From NCBI RefSeq assembly GCF_013694095.1, contig NZ_JACEFB010000011.1, positions 1-64,000 of the forward strand: a stretch of 64,000 nucleotides of DNA, read 5' to 3'. Of this stretch, positions 35,061 to 42,883 are shown piece by piece (positions within the stretch are counted from its first letter, which is position 1; each line of letters starts with the position of its first letter). Under the pieces are notes generated by a model. The model was given only the letters and a program-made list of their open reading frames with translations. It was not told the DNA's origin and made no database searches. This DNA is from Thermogemmata fonticola (GTDB lineage Bacteria; Planctomycetota; Planctomycetia; Gemmatales; Gemmataceae). Made by a program: the position numbers and the translations under genes.

Positions 35061-37208
35061 ATGCGCTCCCGGTTCATCACCTTGGCAAAAAACGTGATTC
35101 TAGCAGTGGGATGGCTTATGATGGCGGAACCCGTCTATGGCGATGAGGGGATGTGGCTGTTCAACCAGCCGCCGCGGGAATACTTGCAGAAACAGTACGG
35201 TTTCGCCCCGGATGACGCCTGGTTGGAACATGTCCGGCTGGCCTCGGTCCGCTTCAATTCCGGCGGCTCCGGCAGCTTCGTCAGCCCCTACGGCCTGGTG
35301 ATGACCAATCACCACGTGGCTTCGGATGATCTGGCCAAGCTGTCTACCCCGGAGAAGAACTACCTGCGTGACGGCTTCCATGCGAAAACTTTGGCGGAGG
35401 AGTTGCCTTGCAAGGGGCTGGAGCTGAACGTCCTTATCGGGATCCAGGATGTGACGGCGGAGGTGGAAAAGGCGGTGCCGCCGGGGACCCCGCCCGCCGA
35501 GGCGTTCAAGCTGCGCCAGGCCCGCATCGCCGAGCTGGAGAAAGCCGCCGCTGACCCAGACAAAAACATCCGCGCCGATGTCGTCACCCTTTACGCTGGC
35601 GGGCAATATCACCTCTACACCTTCAAAAAGTACACTGACATCCGCCTGGTTTTCGCGCCGGAAAAAGACGCCGCCTTCTTCGGCGGAGACCCGGACAACT
35701 TCGAATATCCCCGCTACTGCCTCGATGTGGCCTTTGTGCGCGTGTACGAGAACGGCAAGCCGATCAACAGCCAGCATTATCTGAAGTGGAGCGCCCAGGG
35801 GAGCCGGGAAGGGGAGCTGGTCTTCGTCTCGGGGCATCCGGGCCGGACCAACCGGGGCAATACGATGGCGGAGCTGAAATACCTGCGGGACACCGGCTAT
35901 CCCTATCTGCTCCAGCGTCTCAACCGGCTGGAGGTGCTGCTGAGCGCCTGGAGCGCCCGCAGCGAGCGCAATGCCCAGCGTGCGGAAGATGAGCTATTCA
36001 GCATCCAGAACAGCCGCAAGGCGCGGATCGGCGGCTTGGCGGGCCTGCTCGATCCCAAACTGATGGCCCGCAAAGAGGCCCAGGAGAAACGCCTGCGGGA
36101 CTATCTGACCCATTTGCAAGTGCGGATGCAGCCCCTGCCGCCTTGGCACGCCGAGGCCACGAAAGCCTTTGAGGTCATCGCCCAGGCGGAAAAGGTCCGG
36201 GCCGAGTTGATCCGGGATGTCACCCTGCTGGAAAACGCCGCCGGCTTCTATTGCGCCTCCTTCGGAATCGCCCGAACCCTCGTCCGTGCTGCCGAGGAGC
36301 TGCCCAAACCCGGCGGAGAACGCCTGCGCGAGTTCGCCGACGCTCGCCTGCCCAGCCTCAAATTCCAGCTCTTCTCCGATGAACCGATCTATGAAGACCT
36401 GGAGATCGTCAAACTCACCGATGCCCTGACCTTCCTGGCGACGAGTCTGGGAGCGGAGCACGAACTGGTTCAGAAAGTGCTGGCTGGCAAATCCCCCCGC
36501 GAACGGGCCTATGAATTGATCAGCGGCACTCGCGTCCGCGATGTGGAGTTCCGCAAGAAAGTCTTCGCAGAGATCGAAGAGAAGGCCAAGGCCGGCCAGA
36601 AGGTCGAGGTCAGCCGTTGGAACGATCCGATGATGGATCTGGCCCTGCTGGTCGATCCGGCTGCCCGCGCCGTACGCAAGCGCTTCGAGAATGAAGTCGA
36701 GGAGCCGAAGCGCCAGGCTTACGCCGCTTTGGCCAAGGCCCGCTTCGCCATGGATGGGGACCGGGTCTATCCTGATGCCACCTTTACCCTGCGTTTGGCC
36801 TTCGGCGTGGTCAAGGGGTACAAGGAAGATGGCAAGGACGTGCCGCCGTTCACCACCTTCGCCGGCATGTTCCAGCGAGCCGAGGAGCAGAAGCATCAGC
36901 CCCCCTTCGTGCTGCCCAAGCGCTGGCTGGAGCGCAAAAAGGCCCTCGATCTCCAGACGCCGCTGAACTTCGTCTGCACGGCGGATATTATCGGCGGCAA
37001 CTCCGGCTCGCCGGTCATCAACAAAAAGGGGGAGGTCGTGGGCCTGATCTTCGATGGCAACATCCAGTCGCTGGTGCTGGACTTCATCTACGATGACGAG
37101 CAAGCGCGGGCCATCTCCGTCGATAGCCGGGGCATTCTGGAAGCGCTGCGCAAAATCTACGATGCCCAGGACCTGGCGGATGAGATCACCGGCGTCCTCA
37201 AGCGCTGA
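35061..37208 (+). CDS. S46-family serine peptidase (dipeptidyl-peptidase 7/11-like)
   Basis: An exported dipeptidyl-peptidase of 715 aa. The signal peptide runs to about residue 27 (AEPVYGDEG). The trypsin-like catalytic set can be read: H85 in VMTNHHVAS, the aspartate in GGDPDNFEYPR, and the serine in IGGNSGSPVINKKGE. An all-helical regulatory domain lies between them, as in the family. Such enzymes act in the periplasm of bacteria that feed on proteins. The ATG at 35061 has GGAGGGG 7 nt upstream. Length is typical. Confidence 0.93.
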   Translation: MRSRFITLAKNVILAVGWLMMAEPVYGDEGMWLFNQPPREYLQKQYGFAPDDAWLEHVRLASVRFNSGGSGSFVSPYGLVMTNHHVASDDLAKLSTPEKNYLRDGFHAKTLAEELPCKGLELNVLIGIQDVTAEVEKAVPPGTPPAEAFKLRQARIAELEKAAADPDKNIRADVVTLYAGGQYHLYTFKKYTDIRLVFAPEKDAAFFGGDPDNFEYPRYCLDVAFVRVYENGKPINSQHYLKWSAQGSREGELVFVSGHPGRTNRGNTMAELKYLRDTGYPYLLQRLNRLEVLLSAWSARSERNAQRAEDELFSIQNSRKARIGGLAGLLDPKLMARKEAQEKRLRDYLTHLQVRMQPLPPWHAEATKAFEVIAQAEKVRAELIRDVTLLENAAGFYCASFGIARTLVRAAEELPKPGGERLREFADARLPSLKFQLFSDEPIYEDLEIVKLTDALTFLATSLGAEHELVQKVLAGKSPRERAYELISGTRVRDVEFRKKVFAEIEEKAKAGQKVEVSRWNDPMMDLALLVDPAARAVRKRFENEVEEPKRQAYAALAKARFAMDGDRVYPDATFTLRLAFGVVKGYKEDGKDVPPFTTFAGMFQRAEEQKHQPPFVLPKRWLERKKALDLQTPLNFVCTADIIGGNSGSPVINKKGEVVGLIFDGNIQSLVLDFIYDDEQARAISVDSRGILEALRKIYDAQDLADEITGVLKR

Positions 37209-37376
37209 CAGAGAAAGGGAAGGAGAGGAGCGGAGACAGGGCGAAGGTAAGGCGGAGGCGGGGGTCCAGCCGAGCGGCGGCGCAAGAGGGGCGGCGGAGC
37301 GCTGCCGGGGACCGGAGGGACCAATCAGGCCGTGGCGGAAGCGGCTGCCCCAGCTTCCCAAGGGAGTGACACAGCG

Positions 37377-38801
37377 ATGGCGGAAACCCGCAGCACTCAG
37401 CTCCTGGTGATTGGCGCCGGACCCGGCGGCTACCCGGCGGCGTTGCATGCGGCCGATCGCGGATGGGCCGTCACCCTGGTCGATGAGGATAACCGCCTGG
37501 GCGGCGTCTGCCTCAATCGCGGCTGCATCCCCTCCAAGGCGCTGTTGCATATCGCCCGGCTCCTCCATGAAGTCCGCGCCTTGGCGGAACAGGGCGTGCG
37601 CTTCGAGGGACCGCAGATCGACCTGGAGCGCCTGCGCAGCTACGTCCAGAAGCAAGTCGTGGGCCGGCTCAATAGCGGGATCGCCCAGTTGACCAAGGCC
37701 CGCGGCGTCCAGGTGCTCACCGGTCACGCCACCTTCCTCGACCCGCACACCGTCCGGGTGCGTCCCAGCGTCGGCGAAGAGCTGACCTTGCGCTTCGAGC
37801 ATTGCATCCTGGCTCCCGGCTCGCTGCCCGTGGTGCCTTCCGCCTGGCAGGTCGATCCCCAGCGCATCTGGGATAGCACGGCCGCCCTGCAACTGTCCTG
37901 CCTGCCGCCGCGCTTGTTGGTCATCGGAGGGGGGTACATTGGCTTGGAGATCGGCACCGTCTATGCGGCCCTGGGCAGCCAGGTGACGGTCGTGGAAGCC
38001 TTGGACGGCCTCTTGCCCCTGGCGGACCGGGACCTGGTGGCGCCGCTGGAGAAACGCCTGCGTCGGGAGTTCGCCGCCATTTACGTGAACACGCGGGTGG
38101 CCAGTGTGCAAGCGGCGGAGGAGGGGATCGCTGTGACCCTGGAAGGCCGGGATGTGCCGGAACGGCTCCTCTTCGACCACGTGCTGGTCGCCGTGGGGCG
38201 CCGGCCCAATACGGCCCATCTGAACCTGGACAAGGCCGGGGTGCAGGTCGATGAGCGTGGTTACATCCGCGTCGATGCACAACGCCGCACCAGCGTACCG
38301 CACATCTATGCCGTGGGCGATGCGGCGGGGGAGCCGGGACTGGCCCACAAGGCGACAGCGGAAGCACGGGTCGCCGTCGAAGCGCTCTTGGGGGAACCGG
38401 CGGCCTGGCAGCCCCGCGCGATTCCAGCCGTGGTCTTCACCGATCCGGAAATCGCCTGGGCCGGCCTGACGGAAAAGCAAGCCCAGGCGGAAGGGATTCC
38501 CCACGAGGTCCTCAAGTTCCCCTGGACCGCCAGCGGCCGCGCAGTAACCCTCGACCGCACCGAAGGGTTGACCAAACTCCTCGTCGAGCCGGACAGCAAA
38601 CGCATCCTGGGCGTTGGCATGGTCGGCGTCGGTGTCGGAGATATGATCGCCGAAGGAGTGTTGGCCATCGAGATGGGCGCCGTCGCCCGCGACCTCCTGG
38701 AAACCATTCACCCCCATCCCACCCTTTCGGAAACCCTCATGGAATGTGCCGAGCTGGCTTACGGTGCCTCCGTCCATATCGCTCGTCCGAAACGCAGTTA
38801 G
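37377..38801 (+). CDS. lpdA: Dihydrolipoyl dehydrogenase (E3)
   Basis: A flavoprotein of 474 aa that reoxidises dihydrolipoamide of 2-oxoacid dehydrogenase or glycine-cleavage complexes. It shows the FAD loop VIGAGPGGYPAA, the redox disulfide GGVCLNRGCIPSKAL, the NAD loop VIGGGYIGLEIG, the FAD-binding YAVGDAAGEPGLAHKA and the C-terminal acid-base pair in HPHPTLSE. The ATG at 37377 follows AAGGGAG by about 10 nt; a GTG at 37332 is in frame. No E1 or E2 genes are nearby, so the partner complex lies elsewhere. Confidence 0.95.
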   Translation: MAETRSTQLLVIGAGPGGYPAALHAADRGWAVTLVDEDNRLGGVCLNRGCIPSKALLHIARLLHEVRALAEQGVRFEGPQIDLERLRSYVQKQVVGRLNSGIAQLTKARGVQVLTGHATFLDPHTVRVRPSVGEELTLRFEHCILAPGSLPVVPSAWQVDPQRIWDSTAALQLSCLPPRLLVIGGGYIGLEIGTVYAALGSQVTVVEALDGLLPLADRDLVAPLEKRLRREFAAIYVNTRVASVQAAEEGIAVTLEGRDVPERLLFDHVLVAVGRRPNTAHLNLDKAGVQVDERGYIRVDAQRRTSVPHIYAVGDAAGEPGLAHKATAEARVAVEALLGEPAAWQPRAIPAVVFTDPEIAWAGLTEKQAQAEGIPHEVLKFPWTASGRAVTLDRTEGLTKLLVEPDSKRILGVGMVGVGVGDMIAEGVLAIEMGAVARDLLETIHPHPTLSETLMECAELAYGASVHIARPKRS

Positions 38802-38863
38802 AGCTGCTCGTTGGAAACACCCAGCGCGTATAAGTGAGTGTTGCTTGTTCAACGGAGTGAGTG

Positions 38864-39727
38864 CTATCCGTGGGCTACGCCGTCCGAAGCGTGTCCCCGG
38901 TTCCTTCCAGGAAGTGCGGCGTGAGAAGAGCGGTTCTGGCCCCTTGGCTCTGATGTTTCTCGTTGCCTAAGCGCTTCTACGCCGGCGGCCGGCGGTGGGG
39001 CCGCGTAGTATTCCTGGTACAGTTTCTCTACGATGGTTTCGCCATGCCGGGCCAAACGCCGCCGGATGCGCCAGTTCTGCCACAGCACGGGGAGCAGTCC
39101 CCGCTTTTGGAAGCGGCGCGGAGAGACCGTCACGGGAAGATCGAGATAGGCGAGCGGTCCGCTTAGCTGCAAACGCCGGGATAGGGCCACATCTTCCAGA
39201 AACGGCCAGGGGGGAAAGCCGCCGATGGCTTCCAGGACCGAGCGGCGGAAGAACTGGGCCTGGTCGCCGTAAGCCAGTCCCCGGCGGGCGCGGCGGCGAT
39301 CGGCCCATTCGACGAGACGATACCACCAGGCTGCACTGTCAAAGCGATGGCCCAGGCAGCCGCCCACAATTTCGGGATGATCGGCGAGCCGTTGGCGGAC
39401 CCGTTCCAAAGCCACAGGGGGGAAGATCATGTCGGCATGGGCGATCAGGATGATGTCCTGCGGACAGAAATCCAGGGCGTAAGCGATCTGTCGGCCTCGG
39501 CCGCGCTGAGGACAGGAGAGAACCAGGGCGCCGCCTTGCTCCGCGATGGCCGCGGTCCCATCCGTGGAGCCGCCATCGGCGACGACAATGCACTCGGCCG
39601 GTGCGCTTTGCTCCTGAAGCGACTGGAGCAGCAGGGGCAAGCAATCCGCTTCCTGCCAGGTCGGCACGATGACAGCCAGGGTGAGGGTGCGTGAGGGTGA
39701 AGGCCGGTCTGTCATGGAGCGGTTCAT
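38864..39727 (-). CDS. Family 2 glycosyltransferase, TIGR04283-like
   Basis: A GT-A fold enzyme of 287 aa. It begins with LAVIVPTWQEADCLP, then ADGGSTDGT (nucleotide-sugar aspartates), AHADMIFPP (DxD-type) and YGDQAQFFRRSVLEAIGGFP. This pattern fits the TIGR04283 group, which includes glycosyltransferases annotated for arsenosugar biosynthesis, but no arsenic genes are beside it. The last 45 residues are low-complexity and unconserved-looking. The start at ATG 39727 has GGAGG close upstream; the ATG at 39715 is an alternative. It lies 77 bp downstream of tnaA. Confidence 0.85.
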   Translation of the reverse strand: MNRSMTDRPSPSRTLTLAVIVPTWQEADCLPLLLQSLQEQSAPAECIVVADGGSTDGTAAIAEQGGALVLSCPQRGRGRQIAYALDFCPQDIILIAHADMIFPPVALERVRQRLADHPEIVGGCLGHRFDSAAWWYRLVEWADRRRARRGLAYGDQAQFFRRSVLEAIGGFPPWPFLEDVALSRRLQLSGPLAYLDLPVTVSPRRFQKRGLLPVLWQNWRIRRRLARHGETIVEKLYQEYYAAPPPAAGVEALRQRETSEPRGQNRSSHAALPGRNRGHASDGVAHG

Positions 39728-39804
39728 CCTTCCTCCAGGGAGGGGGGAAATAAGAGAAAACAAGGATGCAGGGGGACGATAACACTTGTCGCGGTCCAGC
39801 CGGG

Positions 39805-41178
39805 TCAAATCTCCTCAAAGCGGGCGGTGAAATGCCGCAGTAGCGGGGGTGCGTCGATGAGGCGCAAGCCGCGGATGGACGAGCGGTCGGCGTAGACTTC
39901 CGCCACGGCTTCGATGACGTAGTCGATGTGGCTTTGGGTGTACACCCGGCGGGGGATGGCCAGGCGCACCAATTGCATCGGCGGATGGATCATGCGTCCC
40001 GTGGCCGGGTCCTGCCGTCCGAACATGACGCTGCCGATCTCGACGCCGCGGATCCCCGCATGGCGGTACAGGGCACACACCAGGGCCTGGCCGGGAAATT
40101 CATCCGGCGTCAAGTGTTCGCAGAAATCGGCGGCATCGATGTAAATAGCGTGCCCCCCCGGCGGCTCGACGATCCGCACCCCGGCATGCAGCAGACCTTC
40201 GCCCAGATACTCCACGCTGCGGATGCGGTATTGCAAGTAATCCTCGTCCAGCACTTCCTGGAAACCCTGGGCCATCGCTTCCAGGTCCCGCCCTGCCAGT
40301 CCGCCGTAAGTGATGAACCCTTCGGTCAGGATCAGGAGGTTGTTGGCCCGCTGGGCTAGCTGATCATCCCGCATGAGCAGCACGCCGCCGATGTTGACCA
40401 GCCCATCCTTCTTGGCGCTGATGGTGGCGCCGTCGGCCAGAGCGAACATGTCCCGGACGATGTCCCGCACGGAGCGGTGCTGCTGTCCTTCTTCCCGCAG
40501 TTTGATGAAGTAGGCATTCTCGGCGAAGCGGCAGGCGTCCAGGAACAACGGGATGCCGTAACGGTCGCAGACCTGGCGCACCGCTCGAAGATTGGCCAGG
40601 CTCACGGGTTGGCCGCCGCCGGTGTTGTTCGTGACGGTCATCATGACGACGGGGATGCGTTCCGGCCCCACCTTCTGGATTAGCTCTTCCAGCCGGGCCA
40701 CATCCATGTTCCCCTTGAAAGGGCGGCGCAGGCGGGGCTTTTTCCCTTCTTCGCAGAGCAGGTCCACCGCCTCCGCTCCGGAGTGCTCGATATTCGCGCG
40801 GGTGGTGTCGAAGTGGCTATTGCTCGGCACGATCTTACCCGGCCCGCCGAGCAGCTCGAAGAGGATGCGTTCGCTGGCCCGGCCTTGATGCGTCGGCAGA
40901 ACGTGGGGCATGCCGGTGATCTCCTTCATCACGGCCTCGAAACGATACCAGCTCCGCGCCCCCGCGTACGACTCGTCGCCCCGGAGCATCCCGGCCCACT
41001 GCTCGCTGGACATCGCCGCTGTGCCGCTGTCGGTGAGCAAGTCGATCAGCACCGCCTCCGCCGGTATCAAAAACGGATTGAAATAGGCGGAACGCAAAAT
41101 CGCCTCCCGTTCCGCGCGTGTGGTCAACCGTAACGGTTCCACCATCTTGATGCGAAAGGGTTCGATGATGGTCTTCAT
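39805..41178 (-). CDS. tnaA: Tryptophanase / tyrosine phenol-lyase family beta-eliminating lyase
   Basis: A PLP enzyme of 457 aa that splits an aromatic amino acid into the ring compound, pyruvate and ammonia. It shows the DLLTDSGTAAMSSEQWA entry segment, LPTHQGRASE, TVTNNTGGGQPVS, FLDACRFAENAYFI, the PLP lysine in ISAKKDGLVNIGG and GVEIGSVMFGRQDP. Sequence alone does not separate tryptophanase from tyrosine phenol-lyase with certainty; tryptophanase is the default. The ATG at 41178 has GAGGAA 6 nt upstream. No tnaB permease or tnaC-like leader was seen. Confidence 0.9.
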   Translation of the reverse strand: MKTIIEPFRIKMVEPLRLTTRAEREAILRSAYFNPFLIPAEAVLIDLLTDSGTAAMSSEQWAGMLRGDESYAGARSWYRFEAVMKEITGMPHVLPTHQGRASERILFELLGGPGKIVPSNSHFDTTRANIEHSGAEAVDLLCEEGKKPRLRRPFKGNMDVARLEELIQKVGPERIPVVMMTVTNNTGGGQPVSLANLRAVRQVCDRYGIPLFLDACRFAENAYFIKLREEGQQHRSVRDIVRDMFALADGATISAKKDGLVNIGGVLLMRDDQLAQRANNLLILTEGFITYGGLAGRDLEAMAQGFQEVLDEDYLQYRIRSVEYLGEGLLHAGVRIVEPPGGHAIYIDAADFCEHLTPDEFPGQALVCALYRHAGIRGVEIGSVMFGRQDPATGRMIHPPMQLVRLAIPRRVYTQSHIDYVIEAVAEVYADRSSIRGLRLIDAPPLLRHFTARFEEI

Positions 41179-41391
41179 TCTGGGTTCCTCGGCGCCCGCT
41201 CTTGCAGCCACGACAGGGTATGATCCATATTACCGGACTGCCGAGCGAGCCGATAGCCTGACCCCCGGCTGCCTGATGGACCGATAGCTTGCCGCTGGGG
41301 GTGGGCGAAGAGTCGATCGCCCGCCCGCTCCGGGCCGCTAAAGCAACGGAGCGCTCGCTGCCTTCGCCAACTTGCATGAGGGAGCCTGCCG

Positions 41392-41859
41392 ATGATCCGC
41401 CTGCTCCAACCGCCGGATGTCCCCCCGTTGCTGGAACTCACCGCGCAGACGGATATGTTCCTCCCTCACGAACTGGACGCTCTGGAGGAAGTCTTTACGG
41501 ACTACTTCGCCGCCCTGAAGGATTACGATCATCACGCCTGGGTTTGGGAGGCGGAAGAGCGCTTGCTCGGCTTCGTCTACTATGCCCCGGCACCGCTGAC
41601 GGATCGGAGCTGGTATCTCTACTGGATCGTCGTGGCAAAGGAGTACCAGCGCCAGGGCTTGGGCAGCCGATTGCTCCAATTTGTGGAAGCGGACCTGCGC
41701 ACCCGCGGAGCACGTCTGTTGCTCGTCGAAACGTCCTCCAAGCCGTCCTACGCTCCGACTCGCGCCTTCTACCACAAACACGGTTACACGCTTTGTGCTA
41801 CCGTGCCGGACTTTTACGCCGATGGCGACAGCCTGGTCATTTTTGCCCGCCGCCTCTGA
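41392..41859 (+). CDS. GNAT-family N-acetyltransferase
   Basis: A compact GNAT domain of 155 aa. The acetyl-CoA loop is AKEYQRQGLGSRLL, preceded by the beta4 strand WYLYWIVV and followed by RLLLVETSS and RAFYHKHGYT. The acceptor is unknown; small-molecule or protein targets are equally possible. GAGGGAG lies 7 nt before the ATG at 41392. It is divergent from tnaA. Confidence 0.9.
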   Translation: MIRLLQPPDVPPLLELTAQTDMFLPHELDALEEVFTDYFAALKDYDHHAWVWEAEERLLGFVYYAPAPLTDRSWYLYWIVVAKEYQRQGLGSRLLQFVEADLRTRGARLLLVETSSKPSYAPTRAFYHKHGYTLCATVPDFYADGDSLVIFARRL

Positions 41860-42056
41860 GACTCCGCGGCCTTCTGAGAGTCGCCGGTATGTTGAAGGCT
41901 TCCCCAGGTCTTGGCCCGCCTGGCTTCCCCTGGCTTTTCCCTCGGCATCGAACCGCTGACTGTTGCTCGGCTTGAGCCCCGAGGTCCGGTGACACAGGTT
42001 CGTCTTGGCTCTCCCTCGGCGCAGAAGGAGGGGGGGCATGGCAAGGCGAAACGAAT

Positions 42057-42881
42057 TCAAGCGGAACGGAAGCGTGCCGTCAGGGGTTGGAGACGCTGAA
42101 GGGCCTCGGCGTGGCACAGGCCATTGGTGGCGAGCAGTCCGCGGCGCTGGGCGAAGTCGTCCGCTTGATAAGCGATGGGTTGGCCGAAGAGGTCGGTGAC
42201 AGTGCCGCCGGCTTCAGTGACCAGCAAGTGTCCCGCGCAGATGTCCCAGTCGTGAAAGGTTTCGTAGGTGTTGGCGTAAACGTCGGCTTCGCCGCGGGCG
42301 ACACGGGCGAGCTTGACGCCGCCGGAATAGGTCTCCTGAATGTGCTTGGGTGTGAGCAGAGCTGCGGCGCGGCTGACTTGGCCAGGTTTGGCCCAGGATT
42401 GCACCAGGATGCACTCGGAAAAGGGGCGGCGGGAGACCTGGCAGCGGACGGCGGTGGCATCCCCGACATAGGTCCAGCAGCCGCCGCCCTGCCGCGCGAA
42501 GGTGATCCGATTCTGGGCGGGTTCAGCGACGACTCCCACCACTGGCATTCCCTCGGCCAAAAGGCCGATCATCACGGAGAACTGGCCGTTTTTGCGGGCG
42601 AACCCCCGGGTGCCGTCGATCGGATCGACGACCCACGTCCGCGGGCCGCGCTGTGCCACAGTCTCGAAACCGCTGATCTTCTCCTCCGCGCAGAGAGCAT
42701 CGTGGGGGAAGTGGTGGTGGAGCCGATCCAAAATCAGTTCCTGCGCCCGCCGATCGACGGGGGTGCTGATGTCGGCAGGGGCATCCGGAATGGCTGTGAA
42801 GGCCTGGTATTCCTGGCGGAGGCGCTCCGCGGCTTCCTCCGCCACCTTCAGAGCGATCGTCAATTCCCTATCCCAGGGCAT
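42057..42881 (-). CDS. cysQ: Inositol-monophosphatase-superfamily 3'(2'),5'-bisphosphate nucleotidase (CysQ-like)
   Basis: A protein of 274 aa. The metal-binding motifs are visible: EEKI for the first glutamate, WVVDPIDGTRGFARK for the second set, and WDICAGHLLVTEAGG for the distal aspartate. In the CysQ/BPNT subgroup this hydrolyses PAP from sulfate assimilation. The assignment within the superfamily (PAP versus inositol phosphate) is probable but not proven. The ATG at 42881 follows AGGAG by 5 nt and lies 2 bp after the stop of the degenerate ABC protein, so the pair is co-transcribed. Confidence 0.87.
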   Translation of the reverse strand: MPWDRELTIALKVAEEAAERLRQEYQAFTAIPDAPADISTPVDRRAQELILDRLHHHFPHDALCAEEKISGFETVAQRGPRTWVVDPIDGTRGFARKNGQFSVMIGLLAEGMPVVGVVAEPAQNRITFARQGGGCWTYVGDATAVRCQVSRRPFSECILVQSWAKPGQVSRAAALLTPKHIQETYSGGVKLARVARGEADVYANTYETFHDWDICAGHLLVTEAGGTVTDLFGQPIAYQADDFAQRRGLLATNGLCHAEALQRLQPLTARFRSA

Positions 42882-42883
42882 GG

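Noticed and set aside
35994-38852. 952-codon open frame on the minus strand across the S46 peptidase and lpdA
   Set aside because: It lies antisense to two genes with complete catalytic motifs. Its product is His/Gly/Gln-rich without domains, as expected from the codon bias of a high-GC genome.
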